Positions 1-8,491 are shown, counted from the stretch's first letter. The stretch: DNA of 20,248 bases from Burkholderiaceae bacterium (GCA_013813185.1 JACCSD010000258.1:1-20248); one strand, 5' to 3'. Notes: a model not told the origin generated them from the sequence alone. Program-made: numbers and translations.

Positions 1-647
1 ACAACAATGCGATCGGTCCCGAGCTGTGTGGTCAACCGGTCAACAAGGCCAACCAGTTCTATCGCTCGCCGTATGTCGACGAGAACAAGAAAACGTTGCC
101 GGCCGACAAGGCGCCGGCCTGCTGGGCTTATGACCCGAGCGTCGACGGCCGCTTCAAGCTGTACGTGGCCTCGATGGAAGAGCTGCTCAACCCAGGCAAG
201 CGCGTTCCGAAGCTGTCGCGCTTCGACCAGGACGTGCACATCGCGCTCGGACCGCGCACCTGGGACGGCAAGGAAGAAAAGCAGATTCTCGGGTTCACGC
301 TGGTGCTGCCCGCGGGAACCAGCGTCGGCGGAATGGCGAGCTTCCGGCACAAGGCTTTCGTCAACGACCTGATCGTCGCCAAGCTGCGACCCGACGAACT
401 CAATGCAAAGCTTGCGAAGCAGCTTGGCGAAGCCGAAGGCAAACGCGTCGCCGCCGATCTGCACGCGGTCACCGGCGAGATCGCGAAGGACCCCGGCCAC
501 CTGGTCGATGCGGTCAAGCGGTATCCGCGCCTAGTCGAGGTGTACAGCTCATGCACCGCGGATATCGAAAACACCGGGCACCGCTTTGGCGAGGACTTGC
601 CCGACGCCGATAAGAAGGCGCTGATCGCCTTTTTGGCGACACTGTGA
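1..647 (+). CDS. C-terminal part of a di-haem cytochrome c-like protein (5' end outside window)
   Basis: The reading frame is open from base 3 and ends at TGA 645-647, so only the last 214 or so residues are visible. The first visible residues (NNAIGPEL) and the tail (GHRFGEDLPDADKKALIAFL) resemble the end of the two RoxA-like cytochromes downstream, whose tails read GHVFGTTLPAAEKESLLEYL and AYGTELSAGDKDALVEFL. This C-terminal pattern is typical of cytochrome c peroxidase/RoxA-type proteins. No CXXCH lies in the visible part, so the haem sites should be upstream. The stop overlaps a possible GTG start of the next gene (GTGA), which suggests the same operon. The family call rests on tail similarity and context. 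Confidence 0.75.
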   Translation, partial: NNAIGPELCGQPVNKANQFYRSPYVDENKKTLPADKAPACWAYDPSVDGRFKLYVASMEELLNPGKRVPKLSRFDQDVHIALGPRTWDGKEEKQILGFTLVLPAGTSVGGMASFRHKAFVNDLIVAKLRPDELNAKLAKQLGEAEGKRVAADLHAVTGEIAKDPGHLVDAVKRYPRLVEVYSSCTADIENTGHRFGEDLPDADKKALIAFLATL

Positions 648-658
648 AGGCCGCCGCG

Positions 659-1543
659 ATGGATCGCACTTATCGGACTTTGTTTCTTTGCGGCGCCATT
701 TCAGTGTGCGCCGTACTGGTGGGTTGCGGCGAAACGCCTCCGGCCGGGATCAAATTTGGGTCGTACCAGGCGGTGTTTGCTTCAAAGCCCGACCTCGCGC
801 GGGTCGAGCACGAGTTTCCGCTGGCGCGCAGCGATCTGGCGCAGCTGACTCCGGGCGCGCTGAAGTCGTACGACCAGGAGCAGATGGATCAGCTGTACGC
901 ACGCCTGACGGCCGGTCCGATCCCCGATGGTGCGTACGAAGGCGACTTGTTTTTCCCGAAAGGAATTTCGGGCGACCGTCGCATCCGCGAGATCATCGGT
1001 GGCCTGTCGGGACTCGCTGCCGGTGTCGGCACCGCCAAGGTTGAGCTGGTGGGCAAGCATCTGTGGCGCGGCAAGGTGTTCTATCGCGACGAGCGCGTGC
1101 TGAGAAACCGGATCGACGATACGTCACTGCTGAAGCCGTTGATTGACGGTGATCTATCAACCCTCCCGAAGGTCACGGTCAACGGCAAGGACCAGTGGTT
1201 GATGTTTCCCGCGCGCCTCTACTGCGGCCAGAGCCTGCTCGACTCGCGCCGGGAATCGGTCATCATCGATTACTTCTACACCGACGAGATTCCCGGCTAT
1301 CGCGAGCGCCCGGACTTTCTCGCCGGCCGCCGCGGCTTGCAGGTGCGCGACGAGATCCGCATGGTGCGGCCAGGCTTCTATCTGGGACGCGCCTATATCG
1401 GAAAGATTTTCCTTCTCAACTTCTCGCTGTACAACAAGGAAGTCGCCGAGCGCGACGGCGGCGCATTTACCAAGGGCGGCCAGGTCGGCGAAGACTGCTG
1501 GCAGGGCACGCAGCAGCGGCCCGTGCTGACGGCGTCGAAGTGA
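659..1543 (+). CDS. Predicted lipoprotein of unknown function in the cytochrome operon
   Basis: I do not recognise a named family. The N-terminus has arginines, a hydrophobic stretch and a lipobox ending LVGC, with Cys23 as the likely lipidated residue, so the mature protein of about 270 residues should be membrane-anchored outside the cytoplasm. The body has no CXXCH and no obvious catalytic motif. It contains alternating hydrophobic stretches (KVELVGKHLWRGKVFYRDE; PGFYLGRAYIGKIFLLNFSL) that look like beta strands of a small barrel, which might bind a hydrophobic ligand; that is inference. ATG 659 was chosen because GAAGG lies about 8 bases upstream. GTG 644, overlapping the previous stop, is in frame and would add five residues. 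It sits 17 bases before the next gene. Confidence 0.8.
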   Translation: MDRTYRTLFLCGAISVCAVLVGCGETPPAGIKFGSYQAVFASKPDLARVEHEFPLARSDLAQLTPGALKSYDQEQMDQLYARLTAGPIPDGAYEGDLFFPKGISGDRRIREIIGGLSGLAAGVGTAKVELVGKHLWRGKVFYRDERVLRNRIDDTSLLKPLIDGDLSTLPKVTVNGKDQWLMFPARLYCGQSLLDSRRESVIIDYFYTDEIPGYRERPDFLAGRRGLQVRDEIRMVRPGFYLGRAYIGKIFLLNFSLYNKEVAERDGGAFTKGGQVGEDCWQGTQQRPVLTASK

Positions 1544-1560
1544 CGTGGCAGGCATGCGCG

Positions 1561-3468
1561 ATGTGGAAGCAGCGGGCAGCGGCGGTTGTCTTGATCGGCA
1601 GCGTGCTGGTAGTGCCCGCTAGCGGCGCCACTGGACCTGCCTGGGCGGTCGACCCCGCAGACCCCGGCGCGAATCGTCCCGCGCACGGGCAGTCGCTATT
1701 CGACCAGATCAACGCGGACGGCGTGCCGTTTCCATTCGAGGCGCTGGTGCGCAAGATTGAAAACGCCGCGGGCTGCCAATCAGGAACGTGCATGACCTCG
1801 GTCTTGGTGCCATTGAGCCGCTCGCTGCAGCGAACGGCCGCCGCGCCCGACTTCTTTTCTTTCCCGCGCGTCATCGCAGCGATGACCGCCGAGGGCGCCG
1901 GGCATCTGCTCGCCAAAGACCGCGTTTACCTCGGTTATCAGGAGCGCACCGGCCTGATCGAAGTCATCAGCTACAACGAAGCAGCGGCGCGCTTCGAGTT
2001 TCAGTTGGTGCGCAACTATCGACCGCACGTCAAGCCCGAGACCGTGTATGCGAGCCGCGCGGTCTGCACGGCATGCCATCAGAACCATGGCCCTGTTTTC
2101 CCGCGGCAACAATGGGACGAGACCAATGCGAACCCGCGCATTGCGGCTCGGCTCGCGTTAAAGGACGACAAGACTCGCCAGCAGGTGTACGGAGTCACCA
2201 TTCGGCGCGGCGTTGATCTGCCGAACGCGATCGACGATTCGACGGATCGAGCCAACCTGTTCGCGGTGGTTCACCGCATCTGGCGCGACGCGTGCGACGC
2301 GGCGTGCCGCAGCCACGCGATTGAAGCCGCTCTGCAGTATCGGCTGTCGCAACAACAGGGGTTCGAGGCGAAAACAGCCTTTTCTGAACCGCTGGCTCAG
2401 CGCTTCGCGGCCCAATGGCCGGACGGGCTGGCCATTCCCAATCCGGATCTGCCGAATCGTGATCCGCTGGCGTCGGCAGGCGAGTCTGCCGCACAGCAGA
2501 TCGATGTCGGAGCTGCCTTTGAAGCACTCGCCCCGCGAGCGCCGATCGAAGTCTGGACCGCCGCCGACGCGCTGCTCGCGCCCCGCTTTGTTGCTGGCCT
2601 CGCGCAGCTGTTCGCCGAGGCCGATGCGCGCGATCTGGATGCCGCACTGACGCGCCGCGCGCGCGGTGCGACGCGACGAACGTACAGCGCGCGTTGCTCG
2701 GTCAACGGTGACCGCTACCAATGCAGCGGCGCGGTCAGCCTGAGCGGTACCGATTCGATGATCGATCGTCTAACGCTCGGCGGCAAAGAGCTGACGCGCC
2801 TGCAGCTCCGCAACGGCGCAGTCACGCGCCACGGCATGACCGCCCGCACCGCAGGCGGCGATGCGATAGAGCGCATTGAACTGCCGCGTCGAGGCAAGTC
2901 CGGCGTTGCCACCGTCACGGTGGTCGAGGACTTTGCTCCGGCTCGGGCTGCACTGGCGAAGCATGACTGGAGCGGAGCACCGTTGGCGCGCGCGAGCGTG
3001 CGCGCGACGCTGGGGCTGCCGCCGATCAATGTGTGTTGCGGCCGCGGCACTGCAGTGCCTGTGGCGAGCGACGCAGTTGTCGCCGCGGGTATTCCAGCGC
3101 AAGCGACCGCGTTCGTTGCGCCGTGCGCCGCCTGCCACCGAACGGCAGAGAGCTCGCCTCCCAACTTTCTCGCGGGGGATGCGCAGCGAATCAGCGCCAG
3201 CCTTGCCCAGTGCGCACCGCGAATGTTCGTTCGTCTTGCCATGTGGCAATCGCCCGCCGCATCACGCGCGAAGGTGCCAATGCCGCCGCCGCGCGCGTCG
3301 CAGCGCGGAAGCTTTTCGATCCAGGCGACGCCCGATGCCTCAATTGCAACTTTGCAGGCGACTGTCGCCGAGTGGTTGCGTGCCGAATCGGGTCAGACGC
3401 CCGATCTCGCCACGATGCTCGCGCGCGGCTATGAAAACCTGCGGCCGTGCCTGCAAGCCAATAGCTAA
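1561..3468 (+). CDS. Large secreted c-type cytochrome-like protein with two CXXCH sites
   Basis: A 635-residue protein. Its N-terminus is basic (MWKQR) followed by a hydrophobic run ending near PASGA, a Sec signal peptide. Two haem c attachment motifs are visible: CTACH at residues 169-173, within an AVCTACHQNHGPVFPRQQW context, and CAACH at 522-526. The remaining cysteines (GCQSGTC near 71-77, CDAAC, VCCG) do not form CXXCH and may make disulfides. The wide spacing between haem sites and the large middle region of unknown fold differ from the RoxA-like neighbours, so this is a separate family. It may be a redox partner of the downstream enzymes. ATG 1561 follows a weak GGCAGG. GTG 1540, overlapping the upstream stop, is an in-frame alternative. 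Confidence 0.85.
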   Translation: MWKQRAAAVVLIGSVLVVPASGATGPAWAVDPADPGANRPAHGQSLFDQINADGVPFPFEALVRKIENAAGCQSGTCMTSVLVPLSRSLQRTAAAPDFFSFPRVIAAMTAEGAGHLLAKDRVYLGYQERTGLIEVISYNEAAARFEFQLVRNYRPHVKPETVYASRAVCTACHQNHGPVFPRQQWDETNANPRIAARLALKDDKTRQQVYGVTIRRGVDLPNAIDDSTDRANLFAVVHRIWRDACDAACRSHAIEAALQYRLSQQQGFEAKTAFSEPLAQRFAAQWPDGLAIPNPDLPNRDPLASAGESAAQQIDVGAAFEALAPRAPIEVWTAADALLAPRFVAGLAQLFAEADARDLDAALTRRARGATRRTYSARCSVNGDRYQCSGAVSLSGTDSMIDRLTLGGKELTRLQLRNGAVTRHGMTARTAGGDAIERIELPRRGKSGVATVTVVEDFAPARAALAKHDWSGAPLARASVRATLGLPPINVCCGRGTAVPVASDAVVAAGIPAQATAFVAPCAACHRTAESSPPNFLAGDAQRISASLAQCAPRMFVRLAMWQSPAASRAKVPMPPPRASQRGSFSIQATPDASIATLQATVAEWLRAESGQTPDLATMLARGYENLRPCLQANS

Positions 3469-3474
3469 GGAGAG
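3467..3474 (+). promoter_or_regulatory. Strong Shine-Dalgarno overlapping the upstream stop codon
   Basis: The sequence AAGGAGAG begins inside the TAA stop (3466-3468) of the large cytochrome gene and lies a few bases before GTG 3478. It fixes the GTG start of the first RoxA-like gene and suggests that translation of the two genes is coupled. Confidence 0.7.
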
Positions 3475-3477
3475 GGT

Positions 3478-5067
3478 GTGAACGAGCCGTTTGATGAACC
3501 GCGCAAGGACGGCTGGCTCACCCGCTGGTATCGCCATCGGTGGGTGCGTGTCGTCATGCTCGTGCTCGCAATACCGACCGCGCTGACGCTGGTGTTTGCG
3601 ATCGTGCTCTGGCAGCGCTTCGGCAGTGATCGCGCCGTCGAATACGCAGCGGTCGAGGAGCATTTCAAATACGGTTCGACCGGCGGTGAACGCGCGTCGG
3701 GATTTCCGTACTGGATTTTCAAGGCGATGCCGGGTGTGTGCTCGCAGCACCTGCCGGGCGGCTATGCATCGCTCGGCTTCGTGTACGAAGAGGGCAAGGA
3801 TCTGCCGATCGGCATGTCGATGCGCAACTACCAGGGCATCGACCGCACGTTCCTGAACTGCGCTGTATGCCATGTCAGCACCGTGCGCGACACGCCCGAG
3901 TCGAAGCCGCGCATCGTCCTCGGAATGCCCGCCAATACCTTCAATCTGTTCGGCTTTCAGAAGTTCGTCTTCGACTGCGTGCGTGATCCAAAATTTTCGA
4001 CCGAGACCATCGTCGCCGAGATCGAGCGGCTGATGACTGACAAGGGCGAGAAGCTCGGGCTGCTCGACCGCTACTTGGTGTATCCGGTTGCCGTTGCATT
4101 GATGCGCGAGCGGCTGTTGATGCTGTATGGCCGGCTCGGGCCGCTGCTGCAGGACACCGAATGGGGACCGGGCCGGACGGACACGTTCAATCCGAACAAG
4201 ATTCTCTTTAACTTCCCGCTGAACGAGATCCCCGAGCGCGAGCGCAACGCCGCGGTCGACTTCCCGTCGATCTGGCTGCAGAAGCCGCGGCAGGGGATGC
4301 AGTTGCATTGGGACGGCAACAACGTGATGTCCGAGGAGCGCAACAAGAACGCCGCTTTCGGAACGGGAACGACGCCGCCGACGATCGACCTCGCCGCCAT
4401 CGGCCGCCTCGAAGAGTGGCTTCTCACCGCCGAGCCGTTGAAGTATCCGTACCCGATCGATGCCAACAAGTCGGCCCGCGGCGGCGAGATCTACACGCAG
4501 TATTGCGCGGGCTGCCATGGCGCCGACGGCCGCAATTTCAGCGCGCCCATCGGAACGCAGACGCGTGAATGTGTGAACACGACCGTCAGCGACGACGATC
4601 TATACGGCCCGCAGGTCGGCAAGATCACGCGCATCGAGGATATCGGCACCGATTCTCATCGGCTCGATTCGTTTTCGTACGACGTAGCGGTGCACCTCGG
4701 CACGGTGTACGCCGGGTACCCGCACCGCTACTGCCACTATCGCAAGACCTTCGGCTACGCCAACATGCCGCTCGACGGCATATGGCTGCGAGCGCCGTAT
4801 CTGCACAACGGTTCGGTGCCGACGATGCGTGCACTCCTGGAGCCAGCGTCAAAACGTCCATTGCTGTTTTATCGCGGCAACGACGTCTATGACGCGCGCG
4901 ATCTCGGTTTCGTGTTCGATGTTGCCGAGCAGGCAGGGCGCCGCTTTTCCGCCTACGACACGACCAAACCCGGCAACTCGAACGCCGGCCACGAAGGCAA
5001 GGCCTACGGTACCGAGCTGAGTGCGGGCGACAAGGATGCGTTGGTCGAATTCTTGAAGACGTTCTAG
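3478..5067 (+). CDS. RoxA/MauG-like membrane-anchored di-haem cytochrome c (first tandem copy)
   Basis: A 529-residue protein with a basic N-terminal tail, one hydrophobic helix at about residues 23-45, and two haem c motifs: CAVCH at 128-132 and CAGCH at 343-347. Conserved pieces include YGSTGGER, FPYWIF, LHWDGNN followed by ERN, and WLRAPYLHNGSVPTMRALLEP near the C-terminus. This arrangement is that of the RoxA/cytochrome c peroxidase superfamily, whose best known members are periplasmic or secreted dioxygenases cleaving the double bonds of rubber; MauG is a more distant relative. The substrate here is not evident. The GTG start is set by the strong AAGGAG upstream. The next gene, a paralogue, starts 10 bases after the stop. 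An uncleaved anchor would place the haem domains in the periplasm. Confidence 0.88.
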   Translation: MNEPFDEPRKDGWLTRWYRHRWVRVVMLVLAIPTALTLVFAIVLWQRFGSDRAVEYAAVEEHFKYGSTGGERASGFPYWIFKAMPGVCSQHLPGGYASLGFVYEEGKDLPIGMSMRNYQGIDRTFLNCAVCHVSTVRDTPESKPRIVLGMPANTFNLFGFQKFVFDCVRDPKFSTETIVAEIERLMTDKGEKLGLLDRYLVYPVAVALMRERLLMLYGRLGPLLQDTEWGPGRTDTFNPNKILFNFPLNEIPERERNAAVDFPSIWLQKPRQGMQLHWDGNNVMSEERNKNAAFGTGTTPPTIDLAAIGRLEEWLLTAEPLKYPYPIDANKSARGGEIYTQYCAGCHGADGRNFSAPIGTQTRECVNTTVSDDDLYGPQVGKITRIEDIGTDSHRLDSFSYDVAVHLGTVYAGYPHRYCHYRKTFGYANMPLDGIWLRAPYLHNGSVPTMRALLEPASKRPLLFYRGNDVYDARDLGFVFDVAEQAGRRFSAYDTTKPGNSNAGHEGKAYGTELSAGDKDALVEFLKTF

Positions 5068-5077
5068 GGATCAGGCG

Positions 5078-6538
5078 ATGGCCTTCAGCAAGAAATCGAG
5101 CTCAAAGTGGAAAAGAATCTTCGCTCTGCTTTTGGTGGTGGGCGCCGCATTCGGCTATTACGGCTGGTACAAGTTCTTCCGCGAGGAGCCGCAGGAAGCG
5201 TGGATGACCGCAACACCCGAGATGCGCTTCCGCTACGGCTCGATCGGCGGTGAGCGTGATGCGGGAATTCCGTACTGGATCTTTTACGTGTTGCCGCGCC
5301 TCTTCCCCGAGAAGCTGCCCGGGCCCGGCGGCTATGCCTCGCTCGGCGTGTCTTGGGAGCAGGGCAAAGAGCTGCCGATCGGCTTCACCAAGAAGACGAT
5401 TGGATTTGCGCGCGTCGGCAACAACTGCGCGTCGTGTCATACGACAAACTATCGCGCAGCGCCGAATGAGAACCCGGTGTTTCTTAACGCGGGCCCCGGA
5501 CACACGCTGAACCTGGAAGCTTTCTTCCGTTTCCTCGTCGATTGCGCCAAGGATCCGCGCTTCAACGCCGACAACCTAATGCGGGAAATAAATCTCGTGA
5601 CCGACCTGGCGTTCGACGACGCGCTGGCTTATCGTTTTCTAATCATTCCGATGACCAAGAAGCGGTTGCTCGAGCGCGAGGCGCAGTTCGCGTGGATCTA
5701 TCGCAAGGATTTTCCCGACTGGGGCCGCGGTCGCGATGATTCGATGAACCTGACCAAGTATTTCATGCTCAATCTGCCGATGGACAACACGTTCGGGCCG
5801 GGAGACATTCCATCGATCTGGAACCTGAAGAAGTACAACGTCGCAGGCACGACGATGAACTGGTCGGGCGACAGCCACGACGCCTACTCGGTGATCATCG
5901 ATTCCGCGCTCGGTGTGCTCGGCGCACCGCCGAAGAGCAACGACGAGTTTCTCGAGCAGATCAAGTGGCTACAGGATTACCTCAGCAATATGCCGGCACC
6001 GAAATACCCGTTTGCGATCGACGCCGCGCGTGCCGAGGCCGGAAAATCCGTCTTCGACCAACACTGCGCTTCATGCCATGCCAGCGACAAGACAGGTCGG
6101 CGCATGCCACTCGCCGGCATCGACACCGATCGTGGCCGAATGGATACATGGAACAAGGACAACGCAGTCGCAGCGAACAAGGTCGTGACCGAAATGGGGA
6201 TCATTCGCAAGGGCTTGGTCGAAGAACCGCTCGATGGTTACAACCCTCCATTTCTCGACGGCGTCTGGGTGCGCGGACCGTACCTGCACCACGGCGCGGT
6301 GCCAACGCTGCGCGATTTGCTCGAACCGCCGGCCAACCGTCCCAAGGTTTTCTGGCGCGGCTATGACCTGTATGACCAGAAGAACGTCGGCTTTATCTCG
6401 ACGGGTCCGGAATCCGAGCGCGTCGGCACGAAGTTCGATACCAGCGCCCTGGCCAACGGCAACGGGGGTCACGTTTTCGGCACGACGTTGCCGGCCGCGG
6501 AGAAGGAAAGTTTGCTCGAGTACCTGAAGACGCTGTAA
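5078..6538 (+). CDS. RoxA/MauG-like membrane-anchored di-haem cytochrome c (second tandem copy)
   Basis: A 486-residue paralogue of the preceding gene. It has a lysine-rich start, a hydrophobic helix at about 13-30, and haem motifs CASCH at 117-121 and CASCH at 330-334. It shares YGSIGGER, IPYWIF, GGYASLG, the KYPFAID stretch before the second haem, and WVRGPYLHHGAVPTLRDLLEP with its neighbour. The first copy's LHWDGNN/ERN segment is replaced by MNWSGDSHDAY, next to the expected distal haem pocket, so the two copies may differ in substrate or in catalytic versus electron-transfer role. ATG 5078 has only a weak AGGGATCAGG upstream, and coupling to the previous gene is likely. Its last 72 bases recur at 8125-8196. 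Confidence 0.88.
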   Translation: MAFSKKSSSKWKRIFALLLVVGAAFGYYGWYKFFREEPQEAWMTATPEMRFRYGSIGGERDAGIPYWIFYVLPRLFPEKLPGPGGYASLGVSWEQGKELPIGFTKKTIGFARVGNNCASCHTTNYRAAPNENPVFLNAGPGHTLNLEAFFRFLVDCAKDPRFNADNLMREINLVTDLAFDDALAYRFLIIPMTKKRLLEREAQFAWIYRKDFPDWGRGRDDSMNLTKYFMLNLPMDNTFGPGDIPSIWNLKKYNVAGTTMNWSGDSHDAYSVIIDSALGVLGAPPKSNDEFLEQIKWLQDYLSNMPAPKYPFAIDAARAEAGKSVFDQHCASCHASDKTGRRMPLAGIDTDRGRMDTWNKDNAVAANKVVTEMGIIRKGLVEEPLDGYNPPFLDGVWVRGPYLHHGAVPTLRDLLEPPANRPKVFWRGYDLYDQKNVGFISTGPESERVGTKFDTSALANGNGGHVFGTTLPAAEKESLLEYLKTL

Positions 6539-6580
6539 TTGGCAGTTTCTAGGCTGCTGATCCTCATACGGAGGTTAGCG

Positions 6581-7837
6581 ATGTCACTGGATGAAAGCGT
6601 TCTTTTTACATCCCTCGTTATCGGCAAGCTTTCCATTCCCGGACGGATCATTAAGACGGCTACCTCGGAAACACGCGCCACATCGGACGGCTTTGCCACG
6701 CAGCAACATATCGACTTCTACCTACCAATGGCCAAAGGCGGAGTACCGCTGATCATTACGGGGAATTTGTATACAAGTTTTGACGGCAAATCGACGCCAT
6801 TGCAGATGGGCGCAGATGACGACGCCAAGATTCCCGCGCTCAAGCATTTGGTCGAGTCAATGCATGCGCACGGAACTCAGATTTTCGCGCAGGTGAATCA
6901 TGCTGGACGCCAGGTAATTCCTAGCTATGCCGGAATACCCGCGGCCGTGTCCGCATCGAGCGTCAAAGACTTGTCGACCGGCACACGGCCGCGTGCGTTG
7001 ACCGTGGCGGAAATTAAACTCATCGTGCAACAGTTCGCGGACGCCTCTGCCCGCTGCAAGAGGGCTGGCTTCGACGGCGTGCAGATTCACGCCGGACACG
7101 GTTATCTGGTCAATCAGTTCCTCACTCCGTACACCAACGAACGCACCGATGATTACGGCGGCTCGTTCGATAATCGCTTGCGATTTTTGCGCGACGTATA
7201 TCGCGCGATCCGCGCGCGAGTCGGCAACGACTACCCGGTAATCATCAAGCTCAATGGTTCCGATTACTTGCCTCTAAGGCCCGGTTTGAAAACGCCCGAG
7301 CTGGTTAGGGTCGCAGTGGCGATGGAGCAGGAAGGCATCGATGCCGTCGAGGTATCCGTCGGCCAGTACGAGTCCGGCTTTCCGATGGTGCGTGGCACCT
7401 TTGGTCGAAGTTTGCGCAATATGCTGTCCGGCGGTGTGCGCCATCTATCGCTGTGGCGCAGGATTGCCTTCAATTTGTTCTGGCCGGTGATGGCGCTGAT
7501 ATTCAATCTCCTTTTTAAACATCGTGAAGGCTTCAACCTTCACTACGCGCGCCAATTCAAACAAGCCCTATCCATTCCGGTGATTTGCGTCGGCGGTTTT
7601 CTTAACCGGGAAGCAATGCAGGCCGCCGTCGAACAAGGTCTGTGCGACGCGGTATCCGTCGGCCGCGGATTTATCGCCGATCCGTTGCTGTATCGCCACT
7701 TGCACGATAGAACCTCGGGACCGCGGTGCGTGTATTGCAACGCCTGCGTCGGGCTCATCGGCACGCAGCCAGTCGACTGTTATCACCCCAAGGTACGCAC
7801 TGAAAAAGACGCGATGCTTGCAGCGATGGAGAATTGA
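6581..7837 (+). CDS. Old Yellow Enzyme family NADH:flavin oxidoreductase with C-terminal cysteine cluster
   Basis: A 418-residue TIM-barrel flavoprotein. The OYE signature HAGHGYL is at residues 170-176, followed by NQFLTPYTNERTDDYGGS. The GGF and VSVGRGFIADP stretches at the C-terminal end of the barrel bind FMN phosphate in this family. A cluster C383-x2-C386-x2-C389-x10-C400 resembles the iron-sulfur site of 2,4-dienoyl-CoA reductase-type OYEs, though spacing differs slightly. A hydrophobic insertion around 290-310 (FNLFWPVMALIFNLLF) may touch the membrane or a lipid substrate. ATG 6581 is chosen because GGAGG lies six bases upstream; an in-frame TTG at 6539 lacks such support. No signal peptide, so cytoplasmic. 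It may reduce enone products made by the cytochrome enzymes; that is inference. Confidence 0.9.
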   Translation: MSLDESVLFTSLVIGKLSIPGRIIKTATSETRATSDGFATQQHIDFYLPMAKGGVPLIITGNLYTSFDGKSTPLQMGADDDAKIPALKHLVESMHAHGTQIFAQVNHAGRQVIPSYAGIPAAVSASSVKDLSTGTRPRALTVAEIKLIVQQFADASARCKRAGFDGVQIHAGHGYLVNQFLTPYTNERTDDYGGSFDNRLRFLRDVYRAIRARVGNDYPVIIKLNGSDYLPLRPGLKTPELVRVAVAMEQEGIDAVEVSVGQYESGFPMVRGTFGRSLRNMLSGGVRHLSLWRRIAFNLFWPVMALIFNLLFKHREGFNLHYARQFKQALSIPVICVGGFLNREAMQAAVEQGLCDAVSVGRGFIADPLLYRHLHDRTSGPRCVYCNACVGLIGTQPVDCYHPKVRTEKDAMLAAMEN

Positions 7838-8029
7838 GCGATGGCTTCCGCCGGTGCCACGCCGGGTCGCTGCGCCAATTCGCGCAACGGTCGCCGCATT
7901 GGGCTGCTTCGCGCTTTGTCACGAGCCAAGCAGGCTGCTTAGATGCTAGAGCACCCGCCCGAGGCCGCCTCCACCAACTTGCGGTCCGTTGTCTGGTCGA
8001 CGAACAAGCACGCAACGCCGTCGCTCCCA
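7838..8029 (+). other. Non-coding stretch after the OYE gene
   Basis: No convincing gene, terminator or promoter was seen. A 33-codon ORF starts at ATG 7841 but has no recognisable content. The region leads into the decayed RoxA-like fragment and may be scrambled remains of that gene's upstream part. Confidence 0.4.
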
Positions 8030-8196
8030 GTCGACATCGCCGAACACAGCGGTTTTCATTACACATGCTGCTGAGGCCGAGCACCAAGTACACGATTCGA
8101 TAGCAGCTTTCGAACGCAAATGGTGGCCACGTTTCCGGCACGACGTTGCCGGCCGCGGAGAAGGAAAGCTTGCTCGAATATATGAAGACGCTGTAA
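8030..8196 (+). pseudogene. Decayed 3' end of a third RoxA-like cytochrome gene
   Basis: The final 72 bases (8125-8196, ending TAA) match the last 72 bases of the intact RoxA-like gene (6467-6538) at 66 positions. They translate to GHVSGTTLPAAEKESLLEYMKTL, against GHVFGTTLPAAEKESLLEYLKTL in the intact copy. Four of the six differences are silent. Upstream, weaker similarity continues with frame breaks: FITHAAEAE against FISTGPESE, then FDSS, then SNANGGH against ANGNGGH, with an in-frame TAG at 8101-8103. No haem motif or start codon remains, so this is a non-functional fragment. The left limit is approximate. Confidence 0.8.
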
Positions 8197-8491
8197 TGAA
8201 AATGCGTTTGAGTGCTCTAAGGGGTTCTCGCTCTTCTTGAAGTTTCACCAACGAGTCAGCTTCGAGTCTCGATACGTCGCACGAGAACGTGGAAGAGCTG
8301 ATCGCATTAGGCTCAGGACGCCGCCGCGAACCTCTTTACGCACAAAGCCTTGTAGGGCCCGCTCGATCCTTTGCGACCAAGGTGCTGCTGTTTAGCTCGC
8401 CGCCCAAGTCATGGCCAATGCAACGTCCGCCGTCTGAGAGCGGATGCTGGCGCAAGTCGCTTGGCCCGAGAGCCTTCCTCCATCCGCCCGG
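8197..8491. other. Convergent intergenic region, nothing recognised
   Basis: This spacer separates the + strand cytochrome region from the - strand phospholipase operon. No hairpin followed by a T-run was found on either strand. It holds at 8470-8481 a - strand GGAGGAAGGCTC, identical to the ribosome-binding stretch in front of the P450-like gene, but without an adjacent start codon. Confidence 0.4.

Noticed and set aside
1195..1560. Upstream extension of the large cytochrome frame
   Set aside because: It overlaps the lipoprotein gene, reads as arginine-rich noise, and the signal peptide starts at 1561.
3340..4518. 392-codon - strand open frame opposite the first RoxA-like gene
   Set aside because: The + strand encodes two CXXCH motifs and family-specific segments here; the opposite frame has none.
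3478..6538. Calling the tandem cytochromes rubber oxygenases RoxA/RoxB
   Set aside because: The family includes many members of unknown substrate, and active-site residues could not be checked without a structural alignment.
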